A stretch of DNA of 18,471 bases from UBA12078 sp964573565 (GTDB lineage Bacteria; Patescibacteriota; Dojkabacteria; SC72), in contig CAZNJV010000010.1 in the NCBI GenBank assembly GCA_964573565.1, positions 1 to 18,471 on the forward strand, read 5' to 3'. The translations under genes and the position numbers were made by a program. Positions 15,953-18,471 of the stretch are shown here, in pieces. Under the pieces are notes generated by a model that was not told the origin of the DNA, did not search any database, and was given only the letters and a program-made list of their open reading frames with translations. Every line of letters starts with the position of its first letter. Position 1 is the first letter of the stretch.

Positions 15953-16607
15953 TGTCTTTGTTTGAAATGACAGATTTAAATCTAAACAGATCCTTTATTC
16001 TTAATCCTGTAAATTGTCCAATGAGAATATTTAATGCGATTAGTATTGGGACAATCCATAAGTTATTTAACATGTAGTTTGAGACTACATCTCGGGTTAT
16101 GACAAACCAACCAAGTGCTGCAATGGCTACTGTGCTAAAGAGGATGAGGACAGATGTTTTAAATGATTTCTTCACATATTGTTTGATGAAAAAATCTGAA
16201 ATTGCAGCTATTGAAATAACAGCTAATCCAGATATATATGGCATGTTCTCTAATCCTAGGCCAAACTTTTTAACGACGATGAAGAAGATTACCAAAAAGA
16301 TTGCTAGAAGGCAGTAGTTTACTGCAATTCTTGCAATGTAATGCATACGAATTTTCTTCAGTATGGTGTAAGAGAATAGGGTGGTGAGGATGACAACGAG
16401 GGTTATCGCTAATCCATATCGTAATCCTGTGTATGAGTACGCTATTGCCAATATTATTGGTGCATATATTCCATATGATTTAGTCCCAAGGATGTATCTT
16501 GCGAAGCTTACAATGGTAGCTAATACCATTACTGCAAGGAGTAATTCTAATACCTGTTGGTTGATTCCAGTATCTAATATCCATTGTGTAAAGGGTGTGT
16601 AGGTCAT
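15939..16607 (-). CDS. 7TM protein of the 7TM_transglut type, lacking a transglutaminase domain
   Basis: 222 aa, first gene of the ATP-grasp operon. Seven hydrophobic segments are visible (about 18-40, 46-64, 67-88, 95-117, 122-143, 152-172, 182-202). The N-terminal half carries the family wording of PF14402: ATIVSFARYILGTKSYGIYAPIILAIAYSYTGLRYGL and, after TM3, IRMHYIARIAVNY. In other bacteria this domain follows an inactive transglutaminase-like extracytoplasmic domain and neighbours the glutamate-ligase-like and retropepsin-like genes. Here no such domain precedes it: an in-frame stop lies 33 nt upstream of the ATG. It probably recruits the ligase/protease to the membrane or transports their product. 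The stop is TAG. Confidence 0.87.
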   Translation of the reverse strand: MTYTPFTQWILDTGINQQVLELLLAVMVLATIVSFARYILGTKSYGIYAPIILAIAYSYTGLRYGLAITLVVILTTLFSYTILKKIRMHYIARIAVNYCLLAIFLVIFFIVVKKFGLGLENMPYISGLAVISIAAISDFFIKQYVKKSFKTSVLILFSTVAIAALGWFVITRDVVSNYMLNNLWIVPILIALNILIGQFTGLRIKDLFRFKSVISNKDNVGK

Positions 16608-16647
16608 TGAAAATATGTGTATTAAATTAAGGCAGATTTACGCATAG

Positions 16648-16677
16648 ATTATACTTAATTAGGGGTATATTTGTCGA
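16648..16677 (-). promoter_or_regulatory. Promoter of the ATP-grasp operon
   Basis: Minus strand: -35 TCGACA (16677 to 16672, 5 of 6), 18-nt spacer, -10 TATAAT (16653 to 16648, perfect). The predicted start is about 35 nt upstream of the ATG at 16607, so unlike its neighbours this operon would have a short 5' leader. No Shine-Dalgarno sequence is evident in it. Confidence 0.55.
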
Positions 16678-16697
16678 TGGGAGTTAATCAGATTTAC

Positions 16698-17210
16698 TTA
16701 GTATGCACGGGCTAATGCGAATATGTGATGATCAGGTATTGGCCAACAACTTTTATAATATTCAAGGGCTTCCTTTTGAGTAGTGAACTTCCGCCCATTC
16801 TGAGGTTCATAATACATTTCTTCTGTGTCATTTGTTATATGTACAAATCCATGTCTTACCATTTGTAAGATCGGTTCGGTATCAAGCGAAGAATCTGTAG
16901 ACAACTGTACCATTAAAATCTTAGTTGCTTCCACATCAGGATGGTTTTCTCTTATATCGGCTATTTGCCAGTCAGATACGAGCGCACAGTTTAAGCCGCC
17001 TAACTTCTCATAGAAGACTGAGACTTGCTCCTTTGTTAGATTCTCTCCGTATGTACTTCTGAGGTTTGCATATATTGGGGCTTTGGTAGAGTCAGAATTT
17101 ATCTCGGAGAAATTGAATTTCTCGTTTTTAAATCTTTGAAATGTTTCGTCTACAACATGATTAAGATCTACTGGATCTTGAATATCTGCTTCAGTTGCGA
17201 TTCCATCCAT
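16698..17210 (-). CDS. Hypothetical protein, 170 aa
   Basis: I do not recognise this family. The protein is acidic with mixed helix/strand character, has no signal peptide and no membrane segment, and is probably cytoplasmic. The N-terminal part is Asp/Asn-rich (DIQDPVDLNHVVDE). The C-terminal third has a possible compact alpha/beta fold (HGFVHITNDTEEMYYEPQNGRKF, then QKEALEYYKSCW). The long open frame, coding-like composition and a weak -10 (AATACT, 17221 to 17216) 6 nt before the ATG support a real gene. It lies upstream of the ATP-grasp operon in the same orientation, 90 nt away, with the operon promoter in between. Confidence 0.7.
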   Translation of the reverse strand: MDGIATEADIQDPVDLNHVVDETFQRFKNEKFNFSEINSDSTKAPIYANLRSTYGENLTKEQVSVFYEKLGGLNCALVSDWQIADIRENHPDVEATKILMVQLSTDSSLDTEPILQMVRHGFVHITNDTEEMYYEPQNGRKFTTQKEALEYYKSCWPIPDHHIFALARAY

Positions 17211-17266
17211 CTGGAAGTATTTATTAATTTATTCCAATTCTTTATGAAAGCTAATAGATATTGTCT

Positions 17267-17602
17267 TTATGAACTCTTTTTCTTAAATAGTAATTTGTTA
17301 AGCAAGAAGATAATTAATGCGGGTAATACTAGGTATACAAATATAAGTTCTATCCACGCGAGAGTAGGGCCATATGTGGCATATGACGGGCTTGTCTCAA
17401 TTCCAAAGAGGCAATATTTGTTCGCTAAGAGTTTATATGCACATCCTGTCATACTAGAATCTACTGTCCCAAGAAACGAAGGACATGCACACAATGCAGA
17501 AGGGATGTTTGACGAATCGATGATCATCCTTGCTACAAAAACAGTCGCAAAATAGATGATAATTGAAAGTAATATTCTGAGAGCAGTATTTTGGGATTTC
17601 AT
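17267..17602 (-). CDS. Small two-TM protein with four cysteines in its loop
   Basis: 111 aa, family not recognised. TM1 is about residues 9-27 and TM2 about 81-104, with a basic C-terminus (KLLFKKKSS). The intervening loop carries Cys at 38, 40, 54 and 64. If both ends are inside, as the basic tail suggests, the loop is outside and could form two disulfides. The wording SNIPSALCACPSFLGTV recalls small uncharacterised membrane proteins of AT-rich bacteria but gives no function. It ends 56 nt before the next minus-strand gene and diverges from another cysteine-rich membrane protein. Confidence 0.7.
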   Translation of the reverse strand: MKSQNTALRILLSIIIYFATVFVARMIIDSSNIPSALCACPSFLGTVDSSMTGCAYKLLANKYCLFGIETSPSYATYGPTLAWIELIFVYLVLPALIIFLLNKLLFKKKSS

Positions 17603-17720
17603 ATTGTTATGTATATATATTATGCACTTGATTTAGAATATCTCTTTCATTCGGGTGTGTAAAGATGGAAGAATTGTTGAAATTATAGATTGATGTGATA
17701 GTATTTAGTATTCAATTAAT

Positions 17721-17737
17721 AACCTACATTGTAGGTT
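17721..17737. repeat. Perfect palindrome, possible operator
   Basis: AACCTAC-ATT-GTAGGTT: 7-bp arms around 3 nt, in the 165-bp divergent intergenic region. It covers the position expected for the -35 of the rightward gene (about 17731-17736), a typical place for a repressor. It is not a terminator: no T-run follows and no gene on the plus strand ends upstream. Function is inferred. Confidence 0.5.
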
Positions 17738-17750
17738 GCTATCTAAGTTG

Positions 17751-17759
17751 TGTTATAAG
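17751..17759 (+). promoter_or_regulatory. Extended -10 promoter of the 171-aa Cys-rich protein gene
   Basis: TGT-TATAAG, 5 of 6 to consensus with TGn. The hexamer ends 9 nt before the ATG at 17768, so the transcript would be leaderless or nearly so. Confidence 0.5.
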
Positions 17760-17767
17760 CTAGGGTA

Positions 17768-18283
17768 ATGAAGGATGCAAAACAACATAGGAAAATGAAA
17801 ATCTTCCTTTGGATCGTAGCAGTTTTTCTTTTTTTGTTTCTAATTGTTTATCCAGGTTTGTTGTTTGTAGGTGGAGTGATCTGCCATCCGTTTTACTCTG
17901 GAAATGGCTGGAGTTGTGGATTGCCATCGGTATCATTAAGGGCTGTGTGTGCGTTAAAGGGAGGCAATTACAAGACAACTCTTGTTATTCCTTCTGGAGG
18001 TATGAAATATGAGTGCTATTTGCCATATTCGGATGGTGGACAGTCTTGTACAGACGATGACGAGTGTAGTGGATATTGCGAGTATTCTGGATCTATCCCT
18101 GCTACTTGTATTATGACAGAGAGTGATGATCAGAAAGATATTTATACATGTTCGGAGAAGCTCTCTGGAACTTGTGAGAAAACATCTGAGGGGCATCACG
18201 AGGATTGGAAGTCCTTAGATAACGGTAACCTATATCTTTGGGAAATCATAGATACATCTGATACGCCAGGTCTGATATGGTAA
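17768..18283 (+). CDS. Membrane-anchored cysteine-rich protein, 171 aa
   Basis: Function not recognised. A basic N-terminus (KDAKQHRKMK) and one long hydrophobic segment (about 12-37) make a signal anchor, so the rest should be outside the cell. Ten cysteines (39, 50, 61, 83, 94, 100, 104, 114, 128, 136) suggest disulfide bonding. The segment DGGQSCTDDDECSGYCEYSG has the DGG-x-x-C-x5-C-x3-C layout seen in short repeats of secreted proteins of CPR bacteria, as far as I recall. ATG 17768 fits the -10 box; a second Met at residue 10 is also possible. It may have its own transcription unit controlled at the palindrome upstream. Confidence 0.75.
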   Translation: MKDAKQHRKMKIFLWIVAVFLFLFLIVYPGLLFVGGVICHPFYSGNGWSCGLPSVSLRAVCALKGGNYKTTLVIPSGGMKYECYLPYSDGGQSCTDDDECSGYCEYSGSIPATCIMTESDDQKDIYTCSEKLSGTCEKTSEGHHEDWKSLDNGNLYLWEIIDTSDTPGLIW

Positions 18284-18325
18284 TTTGGAAGTATCTTTAC
18301 TACTTAGATAATTCAATCCACATAC

Positions 18326-18353
18326 AAAAAAAAGAGCCATATTGCTATGGCTC
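18326..18353 (-). terminator. Rho-independent terminator of rplL
   Basis: On the minus strand: GAGCCATA, loop GCAA, TATGGCTC (perfect 8-bp stem, 18353 to 18334), then eight Ts (18333 to 18326). It lies 26 nt after the rplL stop codon. On the plus strand no T-run follows, so it serves the minus strand only. Confidence 0.92.
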
Positions 18354-18379
18354 CTTCATGTATCTGATTAGTAAAGATA

Positions 18380-18471
18380 TTACTGTAATTCAACAGTAGC
18401 ACCTGCTTCCTCAAACTTAGCTTTGATAGCTTCTGCATCTTCCTTCTTGACACTCTCTTTGACTGTCTGAG
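18380..18471 (-). CDS. rplL: Ribosomal protein L7/L12, C-terminal end (gene continues beyond window)
   Basis: The last 30 codons read QTVKESVKKEDAEAIKAKF followed by EEAGATVELQ and TAA. This is the final helix-strand of the L7/L12 C-terminal domain, which in most bacteria reads VK-x2-VKKEEAE-x-IK-x-KLEEAGA-x-VEL(K). The protein forms the ribosomal stalk that recruits translation factors. Only about a quarter of the gene is inside the window. It is followed by a strong terminator, as expected for the end of an rplJ-rplL unit. Confidence 0.93.
   Translation of the reverse strand, partial: QTVKESVKKEDAEAIKAKFEEAGATVELQ

Noticed and set aside
1..18471. Recoded TGA (Gly, as in Gracilibacteria), CRISPR array, insertion sequence or prophage
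   Set aside because: All long genes are intact under the standard code with no internal TGA. No spaced direct repeats, transposase, integrase or terminal inverted repeats were seen.

Overview
The window looks like chromosome from a small-genome bacterium of the Candidate Phyla Radiation (Patescibacteria). The evidence is indirect: a form III (archaeal-type) RuBisCO, a short archaeal/eukaryote-type prolyl-tRNA synthetase, AT-rich sequence, very tight packing, a tRNA without an encoded CCA end, and start codons that mostly lack Shine-Dalgarno sequences but sit 6-11 nt behind a -10 box. A placement near Dojkabacteria or Microgenomates is only a guess. The standard code fits. None of the 16 stop codons visible here is TGA.

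Left part (1-9511), mostly core genes: the 3' part of a RuBisCO large subunit gene, cut by the window edge; proS; uvrA on the minus strand; a tRNA-Arg(CCU); a membrane-anchored PEGA/beta-propeller protein on the minus strand; then trpS and mreB on the plus strand. uvrA and the tRNA gene diverge, as do the PEGA gene and trpS, each pair from a short promoter region.

Middle part (9544-16607), the most interesting: a DUF1704/QEGLA-type (MATCAP-like) metallocarboxypeptidase gene follows mreB. It meets, tail to tail with a 4-base overlap, a tightly packed minus-strand operon of five genes. In transcription order these are (i) a 7TM protein of the 7TM_transglut type without its transglutaminase domain, (ii) an alpha-L-glutamate-ligase-like ATP-grasp fused to a retropepsin-like (RimB / 'ATP-dependent zinc protease' type) domain, (iii) a cyanophycin-synthetase-type ATP-grasp, (iv) a second such ATP-grasp with the cyanophycin synthetase N-domain and a truncated Mur-ligase-like tail that has lost its P-loop, and (v) a divergent RimK-like ATP-grasp. 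So there are four amide-bond ligases, one aspartyl-protease-like domain, one membrane partner and, next door, one metallocarboxypeptidase. I infer a membrane-linked system that builds and trims peptide or amino-acid tails on an unknown target. Gene (iv) is broken in the assembly by 100 Ns flanked by an identical 55-bp duplication. Removing the artefact restores one 563-aa frame.

Right part (16608-18471): the operon promoter, a 170-aa protein I do not recognise, a small two-TM protein with four cysteines, a divergently transcribed membrane-anchored protein with ten cysteines whose promoter region carries a perfect palindrome, and the 3' end of rplL (ribosomal protein L7/L12) on the minus strand with a clear rho-independent terminator.
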